A DNA stretch of 64,000 nt, from assembly GCF_038396675.1 (NCBI RefSeq), contig NC_088928.1:11471501-11535500 (forward strand), given 5' to 3'. The notes under the pieces were generated by a model that worked only from the letters and a program-made list of their open reading frames with translations, had not been told where the DNA came from and made no database searches. A program made the translations under genes and the position numbers. Below are positions 36,528 to 48,210 of the stretch, in pieces; position 1 is the first letter of the stretch; each line of letters opens with the position of its first letter. The stretch comes from Hydra vulgaris. Taxonomy: Eukaryota > Cnidaria > Hydrozoa > Anthoathecata > Hydridae.

Positions 36528-37837
36528 TTAGGTTGCTGCAAAAATAATCTCGTTTTTCAACCGTTAACTTTGAACAAACATAACTCAGCATAGAATAAAC
36601 TTTATTAATCGAAATAAGAACCATTACAATCAACACATTTTTGCCAACGAGAAACAAGTTTATTTATGCCGGTAGCGTAAAATTCCGAAGTCCTGGAAGC
36701 GATGAAGTCATCAAAGGTCGTTTTGACATCGTCTCGGCTTTTGAAGCATTTCTCGTGGAGGAAGTTGTCGAAATGCTTGAAAAAGTGGTAGTCGGTGGGC
36801 GAGAGGTCCGGTGAGTATGGTGGATGAGGCAGAGTTTCGTAGCCCAATGCGTTCAACTTCTGCAGGGTCGGTTGTGCGACGTGCGGCCGGGCGTTGTCGT
36901 GGAGGAGAATTGGTCCCTTCATATTGACCAATCTCGGGCACATACATTGGAGCTTTTGATGCATTTTGTCGATTTGCTAGCAATACTTCTCTGCCGTAAT
37001 CGTCTCGCCAGGATTCAGGAAGCTGTGATGGATGAGACCGGCTGCAGACCACCAAACAGTCACCATAACCTTCTTTTGGTGGAGATTCGGCTTCGGGAAG
37101 TGCTGTGGGGCCTCATCGCGGTCCAACCACTGCGCGGAACGTCGTCGGTTGTCGTAGAGGATCCATTTCTCATCACACGTCACGATCCGGTCGAGAAACG
37201 GATCGTTTTTGTTGCGCAGAAGAAGAGCAGACGATACCTCAAAACGACAATTTTTTTGATTTTCGTTCAGTTCGTGCGGCACCCATTTGCTAAGCTTTTT
37301 TGACTTTCCTATTTGCTTCAAGTGGCGATCAACTGTTGAGTTATGAACGTTGAGTTCTTCCGCAACCTCTCGTATGGTTTTGCGCGGGTCGGCTTCGATT
37401 AAGGCTCTCAATTGATCGTCATCAATCTCAGACGGGCGTCCGCGACCCTCTTCATCTTTAAGGCTCTCCTCACCGCTGCGGAATTTTTTGAACCACCACT
37501 GAGCGGAATTTTTTGAACCACCACTGTACCATACGTTCGTTAGTGGTTTCTGGGCCAAATGCAGTGTTGATATCGCGAGCTGTCTCGGCAGCTTTTCGGC
37601 CCATCTTGAACTGGAACAGAAAAATCGTGCGAATTTGTCTCTTGTCCATGATAGATTTCACGTCCTGTAAAAAATGACTAAATTATTATAAAACAAAACC
37701 AATACGATAACTAGATCAAGCGAAAAACGCGCTTTTAAATAACATATAGCATGACATCTGCCAATAATAAATTTATTCAAAAATTCATCCAAAAATATAA
37801 AAACATGAAAAACGAGATTATTTTTGCAACAACCTAA
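36528..37837 (-). mobile_element. mariner of cecropia/Hsmar1 type, nested in hAT-like gene
   Basis: TIRs: TTAGGTTGCTGCAAAAATAA (36,528) against inverted right end TTAGGTTGTTGCAAAAATAA (ending 37,837), continuing TCTCGTTTTTCA on both; one mismatch in about 32 bp. TA duplicated at 36,526-27 and 37,838-39. 1,310 bp. It is markedly GC-rich relative to the AT-rich surroundings. Confidence 0.96.
36605..37661 (-). pseudogene. mariner transposase, one stop and one 25-bp duplication
   Basis: Starts MKSIMDKRQIRTIFLFQFKM with the first HTH (GRKAAETARDINTAFGPETT). WVPHEL linker, D in TCDEKWILYDN, D in LLHDNARPHVAQ, D in SPTDYHFF (34 residues apart, D34D), ending VDCNGSYFD at TAA 36,605. Two lesions: a 25-bp tandem duplication (37,478-37,500 copied at 37,503-37,525) repeating WWFKKFRS and shifting frame, and TAG at 36,977-36,979. 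Sequence features are those of the cecropia subfamily, to which human Hsmar1/SETMAR belongs. Otherwise full length (about 345 aa). Confidence 0.95.
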
Positions 37838-38741
37838 TAGTTCAACTCCATTTTGATGGAAAAGTACGTCATGAACATTCTGATGGGAAAAAATTGGAAA
37901 AAGATCGATTAGCAATGTTAATAAACGGTAACATTGAAACGCGTCTGTTGGGAATTCCAGCAATTTCTTCTGGAACTGGCTAAAATCAAAAAAATGCGGT
38001 CAGAGATATCTTGAGTTGCTTTGACCTTACAAACAGTATACAAGCTGTTACATTTGATACAACCAAAATCAACACTGGAAACAAAAATGGAGCTGTATCT
38101 TTACTGGTAAATGAAGTTTTTCAGCGACCAGAATATTATCACTCATGGGTCACTGAAAAAGGTAGCCCAATGACTAGATATTTTAATACGTAGTTATGTA
38201 TACAATATGTACTATGAAGTAGTAATATATCCTAGATTTTTCTTGTTTAATTCTATTATTCTTTATAAGACAAAAATATACATACCTATGTTTATTGCAT
38301 TATACCAATATACTTCTGATTTAATTTAATTTTTAGGATGGGGCTACAAGGAAGGAATACATTGAGCTGACAGAGCTTACATTTATGGTGCTTTCTGAAG
38401 AAAAGTACAAGTTTCGTACACCCGGAGCAATCCATCATGCCCGTTTTATGGCAAGAGGTAGAGAGTTGTAGGTTTATGAAAAAATTATAGCTTCATAGCA
38501 AAAAAAAATGAATTTGTTATACATGATCAAGTATTTAGCTTTTCAAAAAAATAAAAATGTATATTTTTATAGGTATCTAAAGCTCCAGCTTATGATGAAT
38601 GCAGTACCCAGTCTTACAAATCGACTGAAAAATGAAATTACTGAAGTGGCAACTTTTGTGGCTTTTCTCTATACTACCTGGTTTCTCAAAGCTGAACTAT
38701 CTGCTCTGGCTCCTCGTCTGGTAGGTACCAAGTTAACAAGT

Positions 38742-38767
38742 ATGATATATATATATATATATATATA
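38742..38767. repeat. short (TA)n in hAT-like member 2
   Basis: About 13 TA units inside an intron-like gap. Confidence 0.9.
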
Positions 38768-39937
38768 AAAGGATTCTATTATGAATAAAAAGTTTTAATT
38801 AAAAGTTTCTAAAATATAATTTTTTTAAGGAAAGCTAGTTACTTAACAATTTTTTGTTTATCCAGGAAATGAGAGCTCTTTGGCAAATAAATTGGTTTAA
38901 GGAGTACAATCTTATTGGGGCAGAATCAGTCATTGAATCAATCAAACGGCACACATGGTTTCTGGACCCTTACCTTATTGTTCTAGCCTTAGCTGATAAA
39001 AACTGTGAAGAAAGAGATGAAATTGCTCAAAAACTATACACCTTTGAATTTCGTAGCTTAGATAGATATTCGTTAGCCCGAATAAAAGCTAACATAAAGG
39101 TCCTCAATTCTTTAGACTTCAGTGGACCGAAGCCACCAAGCTTAGTTGAATTGGTCACAGAAAATTCGTGGCTTTTATACCTCATGATAGGGCAGAGTAA
39201 AAGTGACTGTCAATGGATGAAAACCCCGCCAGAATATCGGACTTGTAACGATTTCTACCTAAAATTTAAAGATGCCATTTTTAATCTTGCAGTTGTTAAT
39301 GATTGCTCTGAAAGAACTGTTAAACTCATAAAGGACAACATTGATATTGCCAGAAAGGAAGAAAAAAGACAAGATTCACTTTTATTCTTGCACAATTACA
39401 AAAGGAAATATGTAGGAAAAAGCAAAACCTCCAAGAAAAACAAAAAAGCAATATAAAAATATAACATAATATTTGTAAAAAATAACATTATTTTTAAGAA
39501 TTTTTTAAAATGAAATCGCTAGACGTTTTATGCAACATATCTGGTGTTTTTTCCAAATGACTTAACATATCAAAAAAGTTATTACGTTGCGTAAAAATCG
39601 GAAAAAATTGCATAAATTTGCGATTTTATAGATAGATTTGCATGAAATATTTCAGATAAATAAAAATACCATGCATTCTTATTTGTTTCTTCTAACATAG
39701 AAGAAACTCTGGAAAGAAAAAAAATTTAATTATTTTGAGTTTGAGAACTTGCTCAAATATGCCAAAAATAGGCTTAAAAAAGTCTATTTTCAGGCAATTG
39801 GGGCACTTGAGCAACCCCTGAAAATAGTCAAAATTCAAAAAAAAAAAAAAGTTCTATTAATAAAATAGGGATCTGCGCAGTAGATAAGACTCCATGGTAC
39901 TTTAAATTTTTTCATGACCCCAAAATGAAGCAGTCTA

Positions 39938-40971
<1,034 letters not shown>

Positions 40972-41087
40972 TATACATAAATATATAGCCTTAACTTTGT
41001 ACTCGATAAAATCATTAACGTATATAAATAAATTACTTGCATTCAACACCCTCGTTCTAATTTTTCATTTCTCTTACCACTTATATT

Positions 41088-41711
41088 TTAGATAACTTTC
41101 CGTTTTTTTACGTTACCACGAAGTATTTTAGCTTGGACAAAAAGTTCTTTACGAATTCGCATTGTTTCATCGCTATAATCTTCGTTAATAAATATATTCT
41201 TTCCCTCAAGTTTACGAGCGTTAGATAAGATGTTTTCCTTGTCCTGCCAGTTTAATATGTTGCAGACAATAGTTATAGGCTTGCGATTAAATTTACCGAC
41301 ACGATGTGATCTTTCAATAATCACTGGATCTTCAATTTCAAGGTCTTCTTTATATAGTAGGCTTACTTTTTCTAAAACATCGTTAAAAGGTTTGTTATTT
41401 GCTTCTTTGATTTTGACAGTTCTTAGATTGTTATGTCGGTTTCGATCCTCAAGATTGGCTGTTTTTCTTTTATTTTCATTTGAATCGTTGTTTACTTTAC
41501 CCAAAATAGTTTCTTTAATTTTTGCCATTTTACTATCAACCTTGCTCTCTTTTGTTTCCATTTGATCACTAAGAAAAGTTAGCCCACGATTTATTTCTTC
41601 CATGTCCTTGGCTAAGTTATCAACTTTTTCATGAACGCTGAGCAAACTTTCCTTAAAACGTTTGAAAATTGTATCTCCTTGTAATGACATGAGTTTTCCA
41701 AGCATTCTCAT
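41088..41711 (-). CDS. LINE ORF1-like RNA-binding protein, intact frame
   Basis: 207 codons. N-terminal two-thirds is coiled-coil-like (SVHEKVDNLAKDMEEINRGL, MAKIKETILG), followed by the ORF1/Transposase_22-type motif LEDRNRHNNLRTVKIKE, then an RRM-like part (IERSHRVGKFNRKP, ITIVCNILNWQDKENIL) and ENIFINEDYSDETMRIRKEL-like text. This is the same layout as the ORF1 at 47.3-48.2 kb. It binds element RNA in the retrotransposition particle (family knowledge). No ORF2 follows on the minus strand because the 40,065-40,971 element and TA sequence intervene, so it looks 3'-truncated. No stop or frameshift inside the ORF. Confidence 0.82.
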   Translation of the reverse strand: MRMLGKLMSLQGDTIFKRFKESLLSVHEKVDNLAKDMEEINRGLTFLSDQMETKESKVDSKMAKIKETILGKVNNDSNENKRKTANLEDRNRHNNLRTVKIKEANNKPFNDVLEKVSLLYKEDLEIEDPVIIERSHRVGKFNRKPITIVCNILNWQDKENILSNARKLEGKNIFINEDYSDETMRIRKELFVQAKILRGNVKKRKVI

Positions 41712-41794
41712 TGTAATTACTTTATCGTTATCCGTTATGGCTTTTAATATTGGTTTATATTTTTATAGATATATAACATAAATTTGTAAACTAA

Positions 41795-41831
<37 letters not shown>

Positions 41832-41832
41832 T
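41795..41832. repeat. (TA)n microsatellite
   Basis: Short TA array at the poly-A end of the next SINE. Confidence 0.93.
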
Positions 41833-41841
41833 TTCTTTTTT

Positions 41842-42011
41842 AGGTGCCCCAAGAAGTCTTTACGGTCTTGTCACAGAACACCGCGGAAGTGCATTTAACC
41901 AGGAAGTTCACGCCTCCTTCCTTACCGTGACGCGAAAATTTGTCCAGAGCTCGTTTCGAACCTGGATCTCCTGCTTATAAAGCAAGCGCTCTAACCACTG
42001 GGCCACGGCCG

Positions 42012-42013
<2 letters not shown>
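41842..42013 (-). mobile_element. tRNA-derived SINE (minus)
   Basis: Minus strand: head GCGGCCGTGGCCCAGTGGTT with box A and box B (GGTTCGAAACG), body, and GGGGCACCTAAAAAAG end. TA arrays on both sides. Confidence 0.93.
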
Positions 42014-42343
<330 letters not shown>

Positions 42344-43360
42344 AAAATAAATTTGTACAATGTAACTGTAATAACAATTTTTTTTAATTTAATAAATCAA
42401 AATTAACGATGAAATTATTTTTTTCAAGGTCTATGGTTGTAATTAAATATATTTAAAGTGCGCCCAATCTAATTACTCAACAACTAGAAATTATATTCTC
42501 AGTGTCGAAAATTGTTTAAAATTATAGTACAGTCTTAGTAGTATTCCACTACTCTTAGTATTCCAGCGGCAAGTTAAAATCGTACTTTGGCGTTGAGAAA
42601 GAGAAATTCTGAAATTTATTATGCCAACTCTAAAAGCTGTAGTTGGAGTGGATTATTCAGACAATCTTTACTACTTGTTTGAACTTTACCGTTTGTTTCC
42701 TGTTAAGCTATATACTTATTACGCTCCTTAAAAACGTTTTATCGACAAGAAACTTGTTAAATATTGCCAGGACTTTATTTTGCGTTGTTGTTTTTTTGCC
42801 GGATTTAAAAACCGGTAGCTATATTTAAGGGATATAAAATATAGGGATATAAAATACCTTAAAATAAACCCACCAAAAATACTTGCAATTCTAATCAAGA
42901 CATTTACTAATTCAATTCTAATCTAGAAATATATTATTAGTCGTTTATAAACGCTACATAAAAAAAATGTCTGTAAACTAACTAAATCAGTAAATTATAC
43001 AATCATAAAAAATTACAATTAAAAAAACTGGTACAAAAAGTGTACCAGTTATTTTTAACTTTTATCTTTTATTGATGTTTTAAAACGATATGATTTAATA
43101 GTTTTTTGTAGTGAAGTGAGGTGTGATTGGTTAGCTTTAAATTGGTATAACTACGCGGTATTTTATTGGAAGTTATGTTACTTCAATGACCAGGGTTGTT
43201 ATCTGTCAAATATGTCTGCAACTTATTTTCTTCCCATATATATTATCTTATGTATGTTTCTTATCGACATATTTTGACAAAATTTTATTTCTTAATTATT
43301 TTCTGCCAACATAAATAAGGCAGACATATTTTCTTTTAACATATATACCTTTTTTAATTC
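42344..43360. other. gap
   Basis: No gene supported. Small hairpin at about 43,027-43,050 (AACTGGTACA / TGTACCAGTT). Confidence 0.6.
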
Positions 43361-43541
43361 TTTTTAGATGCCCCAAGAAGTCCTTACGGTCTTATCACAG
43401 AGCACCGCAGATAAGCATTTAATTGGAAGTTTACGCCTCCTTCCTAACCAATGTCGCAAAACTTGCCCAGAGGTGGAGTTTGGCTCAAGGATCCTTTGTT
43501 TCTGACGCAAGTGTATTACCGCTGCGCCACGGCTGCTCCTA
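43361..43541 (-). mobile_element. tRNA-derived SINE (minus)
   Basis: Minus strand begins GGAGCAGCCGTGGCGCAGCG; the body and GGGGCATCTAAAAA end match the other copies. Confidence 0.92.
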
Positions 43542-44980
43542 AAAATTTTGACATAATTTGTGGTTGTCAGAATTGTTTTCTTACGGCATAAAATATGCTT
43601 GACATGTTTTCTGTAAATATTTTTTGAGATAGTTTGGTCTGAATTATTTGCTGTTTTCTTGAAGAACAAGTAAATTTATAGCAATATTTAGATCAATTTA
43701 AAGATTATAAAAAAAATAAGTTAATTGTTTTTTTGCAAAAAATTATGCTTTATAAAACTTTTATTGTAAACCTTAAAAATCAAAATCAGATGTTTCATAA
43801 ATTTTGCCGACCTTTTCAGCGATGTACCGTATGTCAGAATTAAAGCTCCCGTAATGGCGTTATCCCTAATTAGAAAATGACAAAACCATTTCTAACTTAC
43901 TTTTTATGATCAAAAGTGATTTTTATTAGCACGACGAGTTATAAAATATAAAATTTTTCGATTGTTCCTATACAATAAACCATTTATAATTGTTTATAAT
44001 ATATTTTTAAAACAAGTCAGAAATTTATTAATGATATCAGAAAAAAGGCTTAGCAATTTAACTTCAAGACTTTAGATAAAAAATATCTGCCAGATTAGAA
44101 AGTCTTGCTGTCCCATTGTTGATTGCAAATAGTTCTTTAAGTTTTGCAGCCATAACACCTTCTTAATTCTTAAAATCAAAAAACAAACTCGAAGACTATA
44201 GGTGACTTCAGCTTTGATACCATACTACCTGCACAGTCCACCTTTGATACTAGGTACAAAGAGGTGTCCGGAAAACCCTGGGCATAAAGTTACCTTCAGC
44301 GTCCCAAGCAAGCAGTAATTGGCAAACCTCTGTGATGTTTATGGCGTGACAGCGGAACTTTTGCCTAAGGAAAAGACCAGACACGAACTTATATTTCTCA
44401 TCGAGGCTCAGTATTTCTCGCTTGACCGATAGTCGTACTGTCGCATGTCTAACTTTTGAAAGTTAGCATTTACGTGAACCTGATGAGTAATATCATGGTT
44501 ATATAATAATATGACCATGATACTTAACTCAATTCCGTTTTAGTTTGAAGCACTTTCCTTTAAATCCTGACTACCTATTGTATAAGTAGGTAGTCAGGAT
44601 TAAAAGTAAAGTGCCTCTAATAGCCAAGTATGTTGCGTAACCAACACGTACCATGCCTCTTTTGGCGGGGCAAAAGGACTAAAGCTAAACGGATACTAAT
44701 TTTTTGGCTCAGACTGTGGGTGTCTTCGATGCAAACGGATTGTTCTTCTGTCTATCCCTTGTCCTCGTTTTACTTCCCAATATTCTAATATTTCTCGGTT
44801 GCAAACACGAGGAGGTTACAAACAAGCTTGCCTACGCCCATACCACCGAAAGAGTCTTTCCAGGAGCACTCACTTATGCCCGAGGATCATCATTTCGGCT
44901 TCAACGGTTTTAGCTTTGCAATCAACTGCATGTTTCACTAAATGACGGCGCTTTCCTTGCAGAGAAAATCTTAATGTTTC
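43542..44980. other. gap with an imperfect 28-bp hairpin
   Basis: 44,550-44,614: GCACTTTCCTTTAAATCCTG... mirrored with two or so mismatches, loop 9 nt. The 44,600-44,930 stretch is less AT-rich, with a 69-codon frame I cannot relate to anything. Confidence 0.6.
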
Positions 44981-46880
44981 TACCACTTGGTTACTACTTT
45001 GTCAAGGGTTAAGTCTTTTGTCTGATGATACTGTTGAGTAAGATCAACTTCCTCAAGTACAGCATTACAAAAGTACAGGTAGCAGAGAAATGTAAAATCA
45101 AAACAGCAGGTAAAAGATTTAGTGTTGCAAATCCTGCGTTCACTTTTCACTAGGACCGCATAGAGCTTCAATCGTCGCCACACATTTATCAAACTTTTCT
45201 TTTATTGGTTTAAGAGCAACATGATGTGTTGTGTATAGTTTTTTGACCAACATTGCAATATTTTCAACCAAAATATCTCATCGATATGTGGAAGCAGCAA
45301 AGAAGAAATACATTTCAAAGTTTCAAAAAATGTTATACATGAAGTATTTTCTGCAAAAGTATGTTGACCAGACAAGTTAAGAGAATGATTTATACATTCA
45401 TTAAAAATAGCTTCCTTTTTCTTTCTTTTCAGAATGGTCGTATTCTCATCTTTCCGTTAAGCTTAACGGAGCGATAGTCAAAAGTTTCATTTTTACTATA
45501 TTAATAAAAAAGTTCTTTAAAAGTATAACTTTTCAAGCATAAATGTTTTCTTTTAGTGTTGGTTTTATTTAAGCAAATTTAAATAAAGTTTTTACTTCTA
45601 TACTTAGAATAATTTTAATGAAATTTCAGAGAAAATCTTTTTTAAGTTTAACGGAGAGAAGTGAATACGGCTGCATAAAACCTCTATGGATTCCATACAT
45701 TTTGGCTGCATTATGATAATCTAAAGCTCTGAACATTATTATGCCAAGACCATCACTTTCTAGATTTTTTAAAATGTCAGAACTAAGGTTATCAGCTTTT
45801 TTTTCCTTTAAAGTTCAGAAATCCTAGAAACACTTCTCTCAATTCAATATTCCAATTGTAGATTTTTACAAACCTGATTATCACACACAGCTGGTCAGGT
45901 GTTCTATCAAACATAACTCCAAATTACCTTGCAGCCATTATTTTGTTGACAAGAATCTCTTTAATATGATTCGCCAGGATATTTATAAATTTATTGTGAG
46001 GTTCTGGTTAAAGATTAGATACGGATGCATTTGCTGTACTTTTCACCACAGGGTCATAATTAGAAAGCATCACAACCACCTCAATAAAGTTTCCTTTAAT
46101 TAAATAAAGATTCATCTTCTGTTTAGTCACGAAATGTTAAATTTTGTTAGCAAGAAACAATGACATTAGCAAAAGCAAGAAACAATTATATTAGCAAAAG
46201 CAAGAAACAATGACATTAGCAAAGAAACTATTTGTTTAGCAAGAATCAAAGAAAAATCTGCAGGATATCCCTTAATTTTTTTTTCTCCCTTTCTATCACA
46301 GAAATAATTTTGGCATCAATTGTTTTGTGCAGCTTATGTCCTGCTGCCAACGTTTTCAATTTTTCAATGTTACATAGATGTTTATTTGATATCTCATGTT
46401 TATATAATTTTGGCCTCAGCTTCCACCACTTCTGAAACCCAATGACAAACTTGGATGGTTTTTCTGTTGTATTCGTAGCAAAGCGCTTCTCACTTAAGAG
46501 CAAGTAAACCATCCACGACCGCAAAATTTTCTCATAATTTGGCAACGTGTTTTAGAACCATTTATTTGACAGTTGGCACATATCTTTTTTAGTATTTGCA
46601 CCTTGTCTTGATAAAGCACTGAATGAATCATCCTTATTCTAAAAAAAAAGCTTCCTCTTTTCTTAATTTTAACCTCAAACTGATCTGGAACTGGCAAATT
46701 CTAGACAGAAACATCAAATAAAATCTTCCAATATTTTTCATTAACTTGAATAATTGTCACATTTACATTACCATGGCAAGAATCATTTTCAACATCAACT
46801 TTTGCTTCATAATCATACACTGCTATTAGGCCTCTTTGATATTTGCACTCCATGTGGGATGATCTCTTTAAATATTGTAA
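44981..46880 (-). pseudogene. hAT transposase relic (DUF4371/ZMYM-like group)
   Basis: Best part is 46,246-46,545: GRGWFTCS-type text (the 'R.WL.YS' of the TTF finger), FVIGFQKWWKLRPKLYKHEI, then SNKHL, and KTIDAKIISVIEREKKKLRD followed by ILQ. These are the 'GF..W......HE.S..H' and 'TID......E...WR.VL' motifs of the DUF4371 region. Upstream 46,494-46,697 contains the finger-proximal part. Downstream pieces to 44,981 (for instance EKFDKCVATIEALCG) are too decayed to place. Many stops. A 3-unit repeat of AAGAAACAATGACATTAGCA lies within, at 46,150-46,235. Confidence 0.75.
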
Positions 46881-47049
46881 AACTTAAGCATGATTCATAA
46901 ATCATAACTTTGATCATGCCATAGTTCTTTCATTTCAGTTTTATTGTTCAAATTATGCTCTCAAAAGTGACTAAATTAATAAGGGAAAGTTGGGACACTT
47001 AAGGAAAATACAGATTGCAAACATGAACTAACAGAAAACAAAGTGTCAA
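46881..47049. other. gap
   Basis: No feature seen. Confidence 0.5.
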
Positions 47050-47235
47050 ATGACTTATTCAAAAGTATAAACATTTATCTATTGAATAAGAAACAAAAAA
47101 ATAATTATTGTGTACCTTAATAATATACAAAACATAAAAGAAATGACTTATTCAAAAGTATAAACATTCATCTATTGAATAAGAAACAAAAAAATAATTA
47201 TTGTGTACCTTAATAATATACAAAACATAAAAGAA
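47050..47235. repeat. 93-bp tandem duplication
   Basis: 47,050-47,142 and 47,143-47,235 differ by essentially one substitution (atttatc vs attcatc), so the duplication is recent. It lies in the 5' region of the plus-strand LINE. Confidence 0.95.
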
Positions 47236-47340
47236 AAAATGATAGAAAAAAAGGCATTTTCATTTTTTATTTTTGTTGTTACTTTTACTATTATTAAAAA
47301 CTTTTTTCTTCTATTTTCTTAGTATCATTCAAATTCGTAT

Positions 47341-48156
47341 TATGGATATAAATTGTATCGAAAAATTATTCCCTGAAATGCTTGAAAAGCAAAAAATCGG
47401 CATCCTAACGAAACTAGAAAATTATTAAAAGAGCACGAAAAAATATTTGCTTCCATAACAGCTGCAAACATGAAAATTATTACTGAACGATTTGATAAGA
47501 ATGATAAAGATAATATTAATAACTCAAATAAAATAATTGCCATTACAAACGAGCTTGAATTAACAAATAAATCTGTGACGTTGTTGGTAATTGAATTCAG
47601 TGAAATGCAGAAATTCGTTCACACAAACGATGATATTTTCTCTGGTAAATTAGAACTACTGAAAAAAAAACACAAAAGAAATTAATAACAAGGTGAAAGA
47701 TAATAGTGAGATCACAAAAATAAAAAGTAAACTTAGAGAAATAAAAGACCGCTCAAGAAGAAATAACTTGTGAATTGACGGATTAAAAGAAAGTGAAAAC
47801 GAAAATTGAAATGAGGGAATGAGACTGAGTTAAAAGTGCAAAAATTCTTTGAAGATTTACTTGGATTGAAAAATATAAAAATTGAACGGGTCCATAAGAC
47901 AGGGATTAGAGACTCGAAAAAGATTAGAACAGTTGTTATAAAACTTCTAAATTATAAAGATAAAGTTGCTAATTTAAAAAACGTCCAAAAATTAAAAGGA
48001 AAAAAAGTTTACGTTAATGAAGATTACTGCGCAGAAACAATATTAATAAGAAAAGATCTAAAAAAGCGAATGAAAAAGGAACGAGAGCTTGGCAAGTTTG
48101 CAATAATATTTTACGATAAATTAATCGTTTGTGAGTGGATTCGAAAGGAAAAGTAA
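47341..48156 (+). pseudogene. LINE ORF1 (coiled coil + RRM-like), frameshifted
   Basis: Start MDINCIEKLFPEMLEKQ at 47,341. A frame change near 47,395 leads to EHEKIFASITAANMKIITER; TAA at 47,683; then IKDRSRRNNL with TGA at 47,773, DGLKESENENWNEG, and the open C-terminal block QKFFEDLLGLKNIKIERVHK ... GKKVYVNEDYCAETILIRKD (47,836-48,156). Compare the intact ORF1 at 41,088-41,711. It binds RNA in the LINE particle (family knowledge). Confidence 0.85.
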
Positions 48157-48210
48157 TTATTATTTTTTCATTTTTATTTATATTTGTTATCTAAAATTTA
48201 TATTTTTAAA

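Larger units (their letters stand above)
35419..39456 (+). pseudogene. hAT-like transposase, family member 2 (exon blocks, stops, mariner insertion)
   Basis: Start MSGKSKKKVVFLVGESRS parallels VVWLVG of member 1. Block 2 (about 35,857-36,527): KIEKLIKTWKLLKKNKSR, a TAA at 36,117-36,119, acidic DDFPYPDP, VLLPKDILKSTADTAVGEG. The mariner interrupts at 36,528. It resumes at 37,838 with QLHFDGKVRHEHSDGKK (first Asp), LLGIPAIS, TAA at about 37,981, then AVTFDTTKINTGNKNGAVSL (second Asp). The CxxH region seen in member 1 appears deleted. Then TRKEYIELTEL (38,350), FRTPGAIHHARFMA (38,415), LKLQLMMNAVP, VATFVAFLYTTWFLKA, and a last open block 38,854-39,456 ending with VVNDCSERTVKLI (presumed catalytic Glu) and a lysine-rich nuclear-signal-like C-terminus. 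Intron-like gaps precede 38,338 and 38,865. Confidence 0.82.
35080..39775 (+). mobile_element. hAT-like transposon, family member 2, with about 95-bp imperfect TIRs
   Basis: Left TIR from about 35,080 (ATTTGAGCGAGTTCTAAAAC...TTTCTTTCCAGAGTTTC...AATGCATGGTA); right TIR inverted, ending near 39,770 (ATACCATGCATT...GAAACTCTGGAAAGAAAA...GAACTTGCTCAAAT). The arms match over about 95 bp with scattered differences and may extend about 20 bp further out. Exact outer ends and target duplication were not resolved. Total about 4.7 kb, of which 1.31 kb is the nested mariner. Confidence 0.85.

Noticed and set aside
36824..37303. 159-codon plus-strand frame
   Set aside because: It is the antisense shadow of the nested mariner transposase.
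44704..44913. 69-codon frame with hydrophobic N-terminus in a less AT-rich stretch
   Set aside because: No recognisable domain, no splice context, and similar-length frames arise by chance; left as gap.
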